64,000 bases of DNA from Trachythela sp. YZ-2020 (taxonomy: Eukaryota > Cnidaria > Anthozoa > Malacalcyonacea > Clavulariidae), in contig JADLSH010000198.1 in the NCBI GenBank assembly GCA_016169945.1, forward strand, positions 992,001-1,056,000, written 5' to 3'. Below, one piece after another: positions 17,773 through 29,954 of this stretch (positions are counted from its first letter, which is position 1; each line of letters starts with the position of its first letter). The notes under the pieces are model-generated. The model was not told the DNA's origin. It saw nothing but the letters and a program-made list of their open reading frames with translations, and did no database searches. The translations under genes were made by a program, and so were the position numbers.

Positions 17773-17931
17773 GAGAAAATCGAAGTGTTCTGCCACTGCC
17801 GACAACCATATGCTAGGGGTGTCTTCATGATTGAATGCGACAATTGCCACGACTGGTTCCACCGTAGATGTGAGAAGGTTCCAAGAAATATTAACAAGAA
17901 CACTACCTTTCTTCGTAAAAATTGTAAATAG
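17773..17931 (+). pseudogene. PHD finger of the Ginger protein
   Basis: Encodes CHCRQPYARG and IECDNCHDWFHRRC, a PHD zinc finger with Cys4-His-Cys spacing, ending with TAG at 17931. The last zinc pair is incomplete: where an F-x-C-x-x-C ending is expected the sequence is FLRKNC, one Cys being replaced by Arg. PHD fingers bind histone tails and may guide integration. Confidence 0.8.
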
Positions 17932-18000
17932 TTTTGGGTGATTATGTGTGCACCATGCAGTAATGTAAATATAATATAAATACAGTACAAATACAATGTC

Positions 18001-18142
18001 TATAAAAAGTGAACCCACTTAAGAATTAATTGCAGTATGCATTCTTTTCAAATTGCGTGTGTATAATATACTTTTCAAATCGCCTGGCAATTTGAAAAGA
18101 ATATATACAGTAGTAATTCATAACTGGGTTCACTTTTTTATA
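18001..18142. mobile_element. Short palindromic MITE
   Basis: About 142 bp; the left TATAAAAAGTGAACCCA is matched by the right TGGGTTCACTTTTTTATA. Complementarity continues inward (TTCTTTTCAAATTG and CAATTTGAAAAGAA), so nearly the whole unit folds back. No coding capacity. Family unassigned. Confidence 0.75.
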
Positions 18143-19285
18143 CACACTGTATAAATATTATCTAATTAATGTAAATATTGTGAATATTTGTATATACTAA
18201 AATTAGCTGGGGTATTCTAGCACACCACACTGTTAAATATTATGATTGTTAAAGTATTTCATGTCTTCAAGAGGTTGAAATCCACACAGTATCTGAATTC
18301 CAACATTTTACCCTTTGGCTCACTGACTATACCACAAAATGACAATATATCCAGAATTTTCGGTAAAGACCTAGCTAATATGATTGGCTTTCCGATTGGC
18401 TGATGACTTCTACAGCAACCAATCACAAGGGTCAGGGTTTCGGCTAGGCGTAGATAAGCAGCCAATCAGAAGCCTTCATGGTATAGGTAGTCCCATAACT
18501 TTAAACAGTTATGAAAGTGTGTAATATTTGTTCTACAATTGCTAGGGTTCGGGTTTTTTTGGGTGCGGATCAATAGCATTATTATTTAGTAGGGGCAATT
18601 TTGACGGAACAATAACCTCATGAAATGCAGTTCAGTAAACCTCAGTGAGAAAATCCTCTCAATATGTGAATCTCAATATGTTCAACAGGAATAATTACAG
18701 GATGTACAATCTCAGACTAAATGCCTCAAAGTATATTTAAGCGTGCTAAGATTGCTACACATGCACTACAGCCTCTGTTGCCATCATTCAACACAACAAT
18801 CATTTATACCTAGCTGTTAACATATTAAAAACATCTTGGCTTACACTTTGGACTTTTTAAAACGTCCTGTAATATATTTTACAAATATAAAAAATCTGTT
18901 TATAAAATCAAATTGCACTTTTAATTTTATACTTAGCTCCTGTAACTTATCCTACGAGAATTGTTTTACTTGCCCTTTACTTGCCCTTTACGCTGCGCAT
19001 GTCGCATTGCGCATGTTCATTACCATTATTCTAGCCAGTCAATTGCATTTTCTGGCCAAAAAACACGCTGAACTGGCTGGTCGGCCGCCATTATTCTGGC
19101 CAGATAAATGCATAAAAATAGGTGGCCACGTTGCACTGCTGCGTGGCCTTTCTGGTCATTTCCTATTCTGTGTTACAATCTCAGCACGATTACAACCTCA
19201 GACCGCTGTAACGCGTGCTAAGATTGCGGGCCACATTTAGGGCATGCGCAGTGGTCGAGTAATAGTACTAAACGTTATGTTCCCC
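18143..19285. other. Non-coding DNA with small inverted motifs
   Basis: No gene is supported. A motif pair CAATCTCAG...GTGCTAAGATTG occurs at about 18708-18755 and again at 19175-19226, the second copy nearly palindromic. This suggests fragments of one small nonautonomous element. Open frames here have no family signature. Confidence 0.4.
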
Positions 19286-19289
19286 CTAG

Positions 19290-20560
19290 ACCTTTGTCTG
19301 CAGAGAGTGACTCTATTCTTTCAAAATATCACAAGCGTACTGAGGAGTCAGATGTTTCTTTTCTCGAGTTTCTTAGGACACACGACTCTTCAAAGGAGAA
19401 TGCTCCTTTGTACAAACGCAATACCTGCCTGGTCGGCATTAGGTACGTTTCCTACTTTAACCCTGACTTCTTTTTCCAGTTTCTTGTCATGAACAAACCG
19501 CGCATCGAAAACTCGAAGGGATAAAACACCAAGATCACGAGACTCTGGCAGACGATTTAAAATATTTCGCTTCATGCCTTCTAAACACCCCAGAATCCTT
19601 TAGCGAACAACAAATTAGACAGATGTTACAAAAGGAAGCCCATAAATGTTATTTTATCTACAATGTAGTAAATTACGTGGCAAATATGAAAAACGTTTAC
19701 CACTTATGGCAAATTCAGATTTTGAGGAACGAATATTTTTTTCTTTGCCCAGCAAACCAGAATCTGCCAATCTGGACCCAATACAGACGGCTGTCCTTGA
19801 TACACTAAAATCTTTTTTGAATTTGCGAGAACAATTTTATAGTCATTTGCCGGTACGTAGTGAGGAAAGGTTACTGCAACCAGAAGAACCAAGTTGCTCC
19901 ACCTGCAAGAGTTGCAAGAATTGCCCACCCGTCCAATTCTGGTAATTTCTGGTGACAAATATCAACTGCCACCAATAGCGACCAAGAACAACGTCACTAC
20001 CAATGTTTCCAGTGTGTATGACTTACCTTCGTTGGCGAATATTTCCAGATGTTATAACCTTACCCGCCAGTACCGTCGCATCGATTCGCAATACTCGGAA
20101 ATCTTGAACCACTTGCGCTGTTGGAGACCTACGCCTGAAATTCTGCGCATACTACAGCATGAAAGGCTGCTCCATCATTCTCATTCAATTACTGATGCAG
20201 AACTGCTATTCGTCATACGGGAAAATGCGTTAAGTACATTTTTAACGGTCTCTAGAAGTGCAGTCCCACGAATTAACCTTATTTTAGAAAACCTTATTGT
20301 CCATAACCTTTGTGTTGGCACAATCCAAATGGACAAAGAAGACCCTCCCACACGAATATTTACAAGGGGATGCGTGTTGTCATCACACAAAATAGAGACA
20401 AGAAAAATGGCATGGTAAATGGTCAACCTGCAATTATATTAATGATGCAAAGCTTGAGAATTATTTTGCATAAAAGTATTAAAATTTTAACACCTCTTCA
20501 AACGTCCCACTTCCAACCAGTAACCTTTGCACCGTAAATAATAGTATGGTGAAACAGAGC
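19290..20560 (+). pseudogene. Helitron-like/PIF1 helicase gene fragment, unit 1
   Basis: Pieces in several frames match the large Helitron-like proteins that join a replication-type N-terminal region to a PIF1 helicase: LRTHDSSKENAPLYKR and SYFNPDFFFQF (19360-19490), then the helicase motif GDKYQLPPIAT (19950-19982), LTRQYRR (about 20065) and VVITQNRDKKNGMVNGQPA (20370-20430). The Walker A and B segments are missing between 19850 and 19940. Multiple frameshifts make it a pseudogene. Its downstream neighbours carry more fragments of the same type. Confidence 0.65.
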
Positions 20561-20820
20561 CACATTACCGAAATCGGATATGGGCCTCGAATTTTCATGT
20601 CCGACACCCAATGGGTAGCACCGTGCAATTGTCTAGCACTGGTCAAATATTGTCAAATCTACTACCCCGAACAATTTTGTGGCAGTGTAGCAACTAAAGT
20701 ATCCCAAATTTTTATTAAATCTAAGTATTGAAAAATATATTGAAATATGTTAGCCAACAGTACCTCATTTTTCCAATACACGTGCAAATTTTTACGTTTC
20801 TATATCTTATCATTTTTCAG

Positions 20821-21350
20821 ATGTCATTCAAGCCAGCGCCACCTTCGAATAAAGTTACTTTTTTCAAACAATTTCCCCATTATTTTCTTCGACCCTACGA
20901 TGCGCAACTTCACTACAACCAGCAGGATTTCCTAGAAAAAATGAACGCAAAAAAACTGGGAATGGACGACGACGCCGAAAATCGTCATGAGTGGAGCGGT
21001 TCAGGCTTTACGTGCCAATTGGGAAATTTTCAAAGCGAGTGACATAATTGATTACACGGTGCGCACCAATATCGACAGTCTCATGACTCCAGTTTGGCCG
21101 AACTTGTCAACTCTGGACTCTAAAAAAACGACAAACCCAACGGAGGACGACGTTTATCAAGTGATGCGGTTATGTTTCGCTAATAATGACCTTGACACGT
21201 CTCTCAGTCGTTGCAAGAATCAGCTGCGTTGTTCGTGTTCATCGCACAGCTAAGAGCAATGCGCGGGTTGGTAACCAACCCTCAACAATACAGCACAAAA
21301 TTAGAACCACCAGCGGCACATCCCTTGGCATGCCTTTGCATACCAATTAC
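20821..21350 (+). pseudogene. Unrecognised companion ORF, copy 1
   Basis: Starts with an ATG right after a TTTTTCAG splice-acceptor-like sequence. It encodes MSFKPAPPSNKVTFF, then in shifted frames SDIIDYTVRTNIDSLM, AALFVFIAQLRAMRGL and LACLCIPITS. A related ORF lies at 22252. Both lie beside PIF1-type helicase fragments, suggesting an accessory gene of the same element. No family is recognised; the hydrophobic runs near the end may be buried helices. Confidence 0.4.
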
Positions 21351-21359
21351 TTCCGTAGC

Positions 21360-21872
21360 CAGAGTGGGGGTATTACTACTGATGAACAACTACTTCAAGC
21401 TTTGTATGACTTTCCCAACAGCACTGTGATTACAGTTTCTCACAATGCAGCAACAGGATACACAATTCTGTCGTTTTAAGCAATATTCCAGGAAAATCTT
21501 CCTTTTTAGGCTAGGTAATATCTGATGGTAACTTGGGGAAAATTCCTATCTACAAAGGGATGAGGGTAATGAGAACATCAACAGGAATAAAGATCTTTCT
21601 ATCGTTAATGGCAGAATAGCACATATGTTGTCCAAATGGAGGGCAGCACTGTGTTTTTAAAGTTAGCAAATATTAGTGTTGTACATGTGTACCCAGTTTC
21701 ATTTCCTACAGATGAAGGCCTTTGGAAAACTGTAGTTCCTTTCATGCCCGCTTATGCTCTGACAATCCCAAAAGCACAAGGACAAACACTGAGCGATTGT
21801 ATTGTTTGCCTTGACATTCCTATTATAGCACCAGGAGGAGCTTCATATTCCCGTTGTAGGAAACTACTGTAG
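21360..21872 (+). pseudogene. PIF1-type helicase fragment, unit 2
   Basis: Encodes TDEQLLQALYDFPNSTVI, KGMRVMRTS and near the end YALTIPKAQGQTLSD, the last being the PIF1 motif V/VI region (usually TIHKAQGQTL; here Pro replaces His). Homologous strings appear in unit 1 and unit 3. Frames are broken. Confidence 0.6.
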
Positions 21873-21879
21873 ATAACAT

Positions 21880-22245
21880 TCGTTTTATGGTCCCAATAAT
21901 GCCACCCCACGTCACTCCTGTTTCTCTTTGTTAATTTAACGATAAACGACTGTTCTTTTTCTAAGAGTGAATTATTTCACCAAATACAGTTAACATGCCA
22001 CAAGTAGAAATTATAAAGAACATATTGTTAAAAACATCATTTATTTTTTGCATATAACCTTCAAGTTCCCACACTATTAATTACTATAAGTTGACAGATT
22101 CATTTAGGTATAGAATAAGCATTTGCTCTCTGACCGATATTTCCAATATCAATATCTTTCACCACTACTAAACACCATTAAAAATAGTCATTGTCATTTC
22201 GCCATGAGTAAAGTTATAATATCTAATTGTGTTTTCTCTTTTGTA
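21880..22245. other. Non-coding spacer
   Basis: AT-rich DNA between the helicase fragment and the second companion ORF. A pyrimidine-rich TTGTACAG immediately before 22251 looks like a splice acceptor for that ORF. Confidence 0.4.
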
Positions 22246-22250
22246 CAGAT

Positions 22251-23085
22251 GAGCAAATACTCTCCAACAAAGCCGCAAAAGAAAGGAGAAGGAGTGTCAT
22301 TGTGGTATCAGGCCATGAGGAGTTTCATCACTCCTTACGGTGAGGCCAAAGACGCAACGCAGCCATCAGCTGTCTTCACCAAATTGCAGCCATTCACATC
22401 TGAATGGCTTAGTCGACCACATAATTGCTCTTTTCGAGTTCACAAATACGGTCAGAACAAATATCCCTTTGCTACAAGAGAAGAGAAATGGGATTGTTGA
22501 CAAATCTTTGACGGCGAAGGTTGAAAAGCATTTTCGTCCTCTTATGGCTAATTTAGATAATTTATTTAGAAAAACTGAAGGAACTGCTTCAGTTGGAGAT
22601 GCTAAAAAAAGTAATAAACTCACTTGTGGGTGAAGGAGTTATGGAATAGCTGTTCCAGGTATCTGGGGCAATGTTTGGCATTGCATCAAACTATATTATT
22701 GATACGTCTCTTCTTCGTAATCCAAAACAATTTGGAAAAATTGTAGCGGGAACATCAAAGACAGCGGAGACGTTCAAGCAATTGAACATACCTGAAGCCA
22801 AGAAAAATTATATTAGCTTGCTTTGACCAAGGGGACGGGGGCGAAACATCGACGGTCTCCGGAAAAGCTTCAAGAACAGTTGCAAAGGCATTTGAAGACA
22901 GCTCTTTAGAACGAGAGTTCTTCAGCCGCGTCATCTTCACCATCACAACCACCAAGAACACAAGGAAACATGTTCCAACAAAAACGAAGATAAGATTAGA
23001 GATGTTAAAAGTAAAGAAACACCACCAACAACACAACCCCGAAAGAAGAAGACCAAGGCAGGTAAAAAGAACAAGTCCGATTAGA
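22251..23085 (+). pseudogene. Unrecognised companion ORF, copy 2
   Basis: Begins with ATGAGC after TTGTACAG and encodes MSKYSPTKPQKKGEG, then in other frames KHFRPLMANLDNLFRK, MFGIASNYIIDTSLL and QLNIPEAKKNYISLL (to about 22824), and a basic Ser/Lys-rich tail. The start, position after helicase sequence and general plan match copy 1. Probably the nucleic-acid-binding or structural partner of the Helitron-like gene; this is inference. Confidence 0.4.
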
Positions 23086-23889
23086 TACTATAATAACTTG
23101 TTTATTAGTTTTTGGCAATTTTACAAATAATAAAAGCAAAAAAATATGTTGTAAATACAGTTTCGCTAAGGTAAAAATATAAATAATAAAACCGAAAAAA
23201 TGAGGAAAAAACCACCAAAAAACACGTGAATATTGTTGGATATCTAAAGTCAACAATACAGTTACGCGAAAAATTGCTTGTTGAAATTTTGTAATACTAA
23301 CACACTATTATAAAAGTCTGACCTTCATAAGAACACGTTTTTTGACAGAACATACTTTTTCTTAAAAAAAACGCAAATATATTAACGTTTGCTGACATAA
23401 GATGATCTTCTTAGGAAACACAATGTCCTATTTGAATCCTCTGAGCTTTTCTCCTCGTATTCTATCTCAAACTCATACTTTTAATGCCAACTATGAGAAA
23501 TTGAGGTCAGACAATTAGTGGTTAAGTGCGTAATGTCACACTGCCTTGCACATGTTTGTGAATTATGGAGGATTTTGTACTATAACATTTATATCTATTT
23601 GATATATCTATTCGAGAATCTACATTTTTACGGTGGGTGGGATGGGAGAAATTGCCCAGGTAATAAGTTTTGGTTAGGATTAAAATTCTGTTTCTAAACA
23701 GGTCAAATCTTATAGAAACAAGACGCTCTATTGAGCGTGAGGTCGCTGGGGGCCTATAGGGCTGTTGCAATTACCCTATTTTCCCCGTATATAAGATCAT
23801 GCGCCTAGAAGCGAATATTTACGATCTTTAAAGGTTGTTTTGAGTGAAAATGGTCCTTTAGAAATCCGTGCACCATCGTTCCTTCCCAA
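23086..23889. other. Non-coding DNA
   Basis: AT-rich, no recognisable domain in any frame. An 80-codon minus-strand frame at 23522-23770 is unsupported. Confidence 0.4.
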
Positions 23890-24420
23890 ATGTCACTTAT
23901 AACAAACTCTGTCATGACCAGCAAAGAGCTGGAGAATATTACAAATAAGGTGGTGCTTACTGAACAACATAGGACTGAGGATGAGGATTATTGTCAATTT
24001 TTACACCAAAATCGCCTTTGGCGCCCTTCACAATACCTCCTAAATCAAATACAAAAAGACAAAGTTATTTCAGAGAATGATCCAAGTGATGAACAACTGC
24101 TTCGGGCTTTGTCTGACAATCCCAATAGCACTGTCATTACAGTTTCTCACAATGCAGTTTTTAGAATCTTCCGATGAGAGCGATTCCTCGTCCTCAAACG
24201 ATTTCTCCCTGGAACCACCGAAGACTGTCACAACAAAGACCTCGACAAAGAGGAGCCCAAAAACTGCTTAACCGAAGAAGGTCTCACACAAAAAGGTTTC
24301 TTCACACAAAAAGGGAAGAAACGAAAACCGAGAGTAAATCGGCAAGATTTCTTTGCGGAGGATGAGGCAGAGACAAACCGCGAAAGACGGGAAAAGAGGG
24401 GAAAAGGGGAAAAAAGGCTA
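23890..24420 (+). pseudogene. PIF1-type helicase fragment, unit 3
   Basis: Encodes VVLTEQHRTEDEDYCQF and SDEQLLRALSDNPNSTVI, aligned with the LTRQYRR and DAELLFVIREN region of unit 1. It then runs into a Ser/Asp-rich and Lys-rich low-complexity stretch (to about 24420) unlike a helicase. The junction after about 24160 looks like a rearrangement. Confidence 0.6.
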
Positions 24421-25640
24421 ACCATTCAAAATAGGTTGCACAAAACTAATCTGAAATCATTTCACCTGATTATCGCAAACTTTATTAGATAAAGTGATGA
24501 AACGTTTGTGTTAGAACACAATATACGGCAAAAACTCTTTAAAATATTGTATATGTTAATAAAAACGAACTATAAAATGTATATATACAGTTTGGCTTAG
24601 TTAGAAATGAAACCTTGTAAATGTTGTTCATCTTTTGTTAATATGCTATATGTAATAAACGTGTTATGCTATTTGTAATGAATTATTGAGGAAATACATA
24701 TCTTGTATATAGTTACTTTTCTGACATTTTCTAACCTATACTTTTAAATACCTGAAATGAAAGACCGCATCAAAATATGCATTCTATGAAAGTTTTAGAA
24801 AATTGCAGTAACAGGAAAAAATGTTATCGCACTTTTTGTTTTGCCGTTTACTATAAATCCCTATTACGAATGAAAAGTTTAAACGTTTTATATATCAGTG
24901 CCTATTTACGGCCAAAAAAAGTATTTTTTTACAGGTTTGTACAAGCTTCTCCTGCTTTCTCATGTGCTTTTGAAGATATATAGCAAGTTTCAAAGAAATA
25001 TTTACAATATTGAAAATTTTAGGGGTGAATTTCTGACGCATAATATTAAATATGGAAGTGAAATAGATTTCCGCATAAACATTTTTGACAAATTTTGTAT
25101 GAAAGCACTTTTTAAAGTTTTATACTAAGTTCTCCATCTTTCTCATGTTTTCAATATATCTGTTTATATAAATTTTGTATAAAAACAATGTTTGAGGTTT
25201 TATGCAAATTTCTGCTTCTTTCTCGTGCTCTTTTGAAGATATATACCAAGTTCAAGGGTTGAATTTCTGACGCGATGTTGAATATCCAACTGAAATGGTG
25301 TTGCGGCTAATCATTTTCTAACAAATTTTGTATAAAAACAATTTTTAAAGATTCATACCAAATTCGTTTGCGCTTTAGATGTAAAGTTCTTATTTCCCAA
25401 ATTCATCATTACTTCAAAGAAAGCAAGAATATTTCTGCATTTGTTGTACGGATATTTAACTTGTGATAGCGTAGATGTCACATTGTAGGAAATCGTTAAT
25501 ATTGTTAAGCATAGTTGATTATAAGTTAATGTTATGCGAAGAGCTCGCAGTAGAACTGGAAACGAGTGACGTAATTGTTGCATAATATGCGTTTTGTGTT
25601 CAGAAATTTTCTTTGTTGATTAAATTGTTTGTAAATAAAA
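24420..25640. repeat. AT-rich region with diverged tandem repeats
   Basis: No gene. Between about 24930 and 25350 a phrase like TTCTCATGTGCTTTTGAAGATATAT...AATTTTGTATAAAAAC recurs two to three times in diverged form, suggesting a degraded local tandem repeat. The rest is AT-rich without structure I can name. Confidence 0.4.
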
Positions 25641-25659
25641 CGTGAAAGATGTGAATTTA

Positions 25660-26103
25660 TTCAGTGTTTTCGGAGCGGAATTTCCCGCACTGAAAGTGGC
25701 GACTGCGGCAGGATTGTTTACGGACAAATTTAATCATTTTATAAGGGCAGATATTCCCCGGACAAACCCAGAATTAGCTTATCTTGTCCACAAGCTTCAG
25801 CCATGAAATAATTTAAATCGCTCCCATAATTTAAATCTTCAAAATGAGGAGTCTTTTTGAAATGAAAGATGGTAAACATATGCAACATTTGAAGCACCCT
25901 GCAGCTGAATTTGCGTTAAATTTACGGGCTTATATCTCCACACTTTTACCAGCTCTTAAGTGTTCTATGGATTATCAAACCACAGATGGCGTAGCTATGT
26001 TGTTACGTTATGTCAGCTCATATGTTACTAAGTTTCGCGACGACACACCAATTGATAGTCAATACTCATATAAACTTCAGGGCAGACAAGCTGCAATAAA
26101 GTA
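25660..26103 (+). pseudogene. Helitron-like gene, N-terminal fragment
   Basis: Encodes AGLFTDKFNHFIRADIP and NPELAYLVHKLQ (25715-25803), then after stops and a frame change the 86-aa frame 25844-26104 with LLRYVSSYVTKFRDD and LQGRQAAIK. These phrases fit the N-terminal part of Helitron-like replication/helicase proteins. The frame is cut at 26104 by the foldback element and resumes at about 31297. Confidence 0.5.
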
Positions 26104-27426
26104 AGTAGGTAACCCCCCCCCATATATAGACCAAAGGGATGCCGACAATGACGTCATACCGCCAATGACGTAATGACCGGAAATACCCGCCCACATTCGG
26201 AATTAATGATGTACGTTCATGAATTAATTACCCGCCCACATTTGGAATTAATGATGTACGTTCATGAATTAATTACCTGCCCACATGAATTATTAAGTAT
26301 GCACGTTCAACTACGTGTATCCGGTTTTAATCAAGATGACGTAATGACATGTTTAGTTATATTTAGTGTGCGTTTCAAATGTACTATACATGCCTATAAA
26401 AAACGAAAATTGATACCCCCACATGAAATACTTTGATAATCACGCATTTATCAAGCCAATAGTGATTTCCCACTGCCTAAGTTTTATAAAACATCGAGCT
26501 GGTTGAGAAGCGTACAATACACAAACAACGGCTCTTTTAAGAGCTACCAAATATACTAAAAGAATTAAACGAAACATTCGTTTCATGTTTACACAGTGTA
26601 TAGTATGCACTGATCACATTTCGCTTAGAGTCAATACCCCCAACACATGGACAGATCAAACATTTATAATACGCATTGATCGCATTTCGCTGAATATCAA
26701 TACCTTTCGTATGAAATTCTTCGATAATCACACATCTATCAAGCCAATAGTCGTTTTTCACTGCTCAAGTTTTAGTATAACGCACTTATCTGTGAGATAG
26801 GAAGACTTCTGATCTTACTCACACTAATGAGAACACAACACTAATTAAGGCTATACTGCAGAGGCTGTTGCTCGCGAAGTTGAAAATTGATACCCCCACG
26901 TGAAATACTTTGAAAATCACGCATTTATCAAGCCAATAGTGATTTCCCACTGACTAAGTTTTATTACTAGCTTACTAGCTTAGCTCTGAGATACAAAGGA
27001 TTTGAATAATGTTTGACAGCTAATTGGGATATAAAATAATGATTTCCGACTTAGCAGCACGAGTCTAAGTAAAATATACACCTAGTTAGCACTGATAAGA
27101 CCTTTTTATTATGACACTACACAATCGTCTCTCTCTCCTTTTGCGATAAAAATGTGGACATGTTTGTGAGGCACTTATTGCTGATTTTTGACGTGCCATA
27201 GCGATGTTTACTATAGATGCTTACTGATGTTTACTTTGGCATGCTGTGTTCAATGAGCCGTGCGCGCATAAATTTAGGTTGATCTATGCACACATATTTT
27301 ATTAGTCATTGACACTACTCAGTTCGCGAATCCTTTAAGCGTGATATCGCCGCATTGTACAAGTTTTTCTAGCTGTACCATTCCTTTTGCACAGCGCACA
27401 CATCCTTCTTGAATTCCATCGCCTTC

Positions 27427-27835
27427 GTATTTTTCTCATGCGTCTTCGCATTAAGTTCGCATTTTTCTCATGCGTCTTCGCATTAAGGCCTTTGTGGCCC
27501 TATGCGCCTTCGCATTTTGCTTCGCATTCTTCGCATTTTGCTCATGCGTCTTCGCATTAAGGCCCGTCGTGGCTCGAAGGCACGGAATATCTCAACCTAG
27601 CTGACAGTTCGCATTCTGTTTATGCGTCTTCGCATTAAGGCCATTGTGGCCCTATGCACCTTCGCATTTTGCTCATGCGTCTTCGCATTAAGTTCGCATT
27701 TTTCTCATGCGTCTTCGCATTAAGTTCGCATTTTGCTCATGCGTCTTCGCATTTACTTCGCATTCTGTTCATGCGTCTTCGCATTCTGCTCATGCGCCTT
27801 CGCATTCCGCCCATGCGCCTTCGCATTAAGGCCCG
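27427..27835. repeat. 32-bp tandem array, foldback A left arm
   Basis: Units of the form CATGCGTCTTCGCATTAAG...TTCGCATTTTGCT, about 32 bp, in several degenerate copies. The inverse array lies at 29955-30400. Open frames with MRLRI repeats across it are by-products of the repeat. Confidence 0.8.
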
Positions 27836-28022
27836 ATTGATAGCAAGGCTTTCGTCCTTCCTACGGGAGAAGCAACTTTGTGAGCGTATCCGTGTGTAAT
27901 GTTCGCACACCTCAATAACAAACAAATTTTAATACAAAATAATACAATTTTTTCTCAATACAAAAGTGGTTTAACATTAGTTTAGGCAAAAAAAAAAAAA
28001 TATATATATATACAAAAAATGT

Positions 28023-28715
28023 TCAATTGGAATCTTCGTCGTTGTTAGAGCAGCGTCTTTCACTCACCAGCTTTTCAAAAAGAAATTTCCTCTTTTCAAT
28101 AGCAGCAGCCAAAGCTTCGTCAGGATCGAAATCGTCGTCGTCAATGAGTGCATCTCTGGTTTCATTATTTTCCGCTGTATTGGATCCTTTAACGCCCTCA
28201 TCCAAACCATTCGTTCTAAATAGGCTTTTGAAGTTCTTCTCGTAGTCTCAATAAATACAGTGGGCTAGCTTTCGCTGAGCATCTTCCTCATTAAAACCTT
28301 TGTCTCCGAATTCTTGCAATAATTCTTCGCACTCCGGAATCAACTTTTCTTGTGCGATACCTATTAGTGTCCCCCATGGATCCAATTCATCTTCATCAAC
28401 TGTCTCGTCATTCTCACTGCTTTCCTCGGCGTTCTCACTGCTTTCATCGTCACCTGTTTCGGCATTCTCATTACTTTCATCATCATGTGATGAGGTTGTT
28501 ACATATTCATCCGATTCTGTATAGCGGGATCTCTTTCGGGGAATTTCATCATCTGTGATCACTTTATCATATACTGGCTTATTTTCGTATTCCATCACGG
28601 AGTCTTCGTTAAAACTATGAGTGTTTGCGTATGCGCAATGGCTCGCTTTGTGTCGCCTGATATTATAATTAGATGAAAACCGTTTTAGACATCTATCACA
28701 CTGATAAGAACCCAT
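28023..28715 (-). pseudogene. C2H2 zinc-finger/acidic protein, left arm
   Basis: From an ATG at 28715 it encodes one C2H2 finger (YQCDRCLKRFSSNYNIRRHK), then a basic PRKRSRY stretch, a long Ser/Glu/Asp-rich segment with repeated SSENAE-type units, and a C-terminal charged helix. A TGA at 28248-28250 interrupts an otherwise continuous frame that goes on to 28023 (DDDDFDPDEALAAAIEKRK). The inverse copy in the right arm is more damaged. It may have been the element's own DNA-binding protein or a captured host gene; no transposase signature is visible. Confidence 0.6.
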
Positions 28716-28719
28716 AGTC

Positions 28720-29060
28720 TACTACACCCAAGGAATGAAACGAAAGTCAAGAGTGGCTAGTTATATAGTCGATAAACGCATGGTTCGCTTGTGGGACAAT
28801 TCAGGCGAACTAGTTTGAACGCGATTCAGACAGTATGCATGTGCATTCTGCTCATGCGCCTTCGCATTAAGGCCCTTTGCCTCCCGGAAGCACATTGATA
28901 ACAAGGCTGAAGACGCATGAGCAGAATGCACATGCATACTGTCTGAATCGCGCGCATTCAAAGCGAATTGTCCTTATTGCCGATGCGCGTTTATCGACTA
29001 TATAATAGCCACTCCATATAACGACACTCTTGGCTTCGTTTCATTCCTTGGGTGGTAGAC
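28720..29060. repeat. Palindrome centre of foldback A
   Basis: The arms meet here. A short inverted pair around ATTCAGACAGTATGCATGTG (28825) and its inverse near 28932-28951 flanks about 90 nt of array-type sequence. Confidence 0.6.
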
Positions 29061-29061
29061 T

Positions 29062-29761
29062 ATGGGTTCCTTATCAGCGTGATAGATGTCTAAAACGGTT
29101 TTCATCTAATTATAATATCAGGCGACACAAAGCGAGCCATTGCGCATACGCAAACACTCATAGTTTTAACGAAGACTCCGTGATGGAATACGAAATAAGC
29201 CAGTATATGATAAAGTGATCACAGATGATGAAATTCCCCGAAAGAGATCCCGCTATACAGAATCGGATGAATATGTAACAACCTCATCACATGATGATGA
29301 AAGTAGTGAGAATGCCGAAACAGGTGACGATGAAAGCAGTGAGAACGCCGAGGAAAGCAGTGAGAATGACGAGACAGTTGATGAAGATGAATTGGATCCA
29401 TGGGGGACACAAATAGGTATCGCACAAGAAAAGTTGATTCCGGAGTGCAAGAATTATTGCAAGAATTCGGAGACAAAGGTTTTAATGAGGAAGATGCTCT
29501 AGCGAAAGCTAGCCCACTGTATTTATTGAGACTACGAGAAGAACTTCAAAAAGCCTATTTAGAACGAATGGTTTGGATGAGGGCGTTAAAAAGGGATCCA
29601 ATACAGCGGAAAATATAATGAAAACCAGAGATGCACGCATTGACGACGACGATTTCGATCCTGACGAAGCTTTGGCTGCTGCTATTGAAAAGAGGAAATT
29701 TCTTTTTGAAAAGCTGGTGAGTGAAAGACGCTGCTCTAACAACGACGAAGATTCCAATTGA
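29062..29761 (+). pseudogene. C2H2 zinc-finger/acidic protein, right arm
   Basis: Inverse copy of the left-arm gene. One extra C just after the ATG (29062) shifts the frame, so the zinc finger is read only from another frame (29080-29218), and there are further shifts near 29215 and 29455-29600. The C-terminal part (29573-29761) is open. The left copy is therefore better preserved. Confidence 0.6.
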
Positions 29762-29954
29762 ACATTTTTTGTATATATATATTTTTTGTTTTTGCTGGAA
29801 ACTAATGTTAAACCACTTTTGTATTGAGAAAAAATTGTATTATTTTGTATTAAAATTTGTTTGTTATTGAGGTGTGCGAACATTACACACGGATACGCTC
29901 ACAAAGTTGCTTCTCCGTAAGAAGGACGAGCCTTGCTATCAATCGGGCCTTAAT

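Larger units (their letters stand above)
15149..17931 (+). mobile_element. Decayed Ginger-type DNA transposon
   Basis: In order on one strand: a gypsy-type integrase core split by introns, a GPY/F domain, a Ulp1-like (C48) cysteine protease remnant and a PHD finger. That combination, with introns and without reverse transcriptase, is the signature of Ginger1 elements. Upstream exons with the H2C2 zinc finger are not seen, and no terminal repeats were identified. Several frameshifts and stops show it is no longer functional. Confidence 0.8.
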
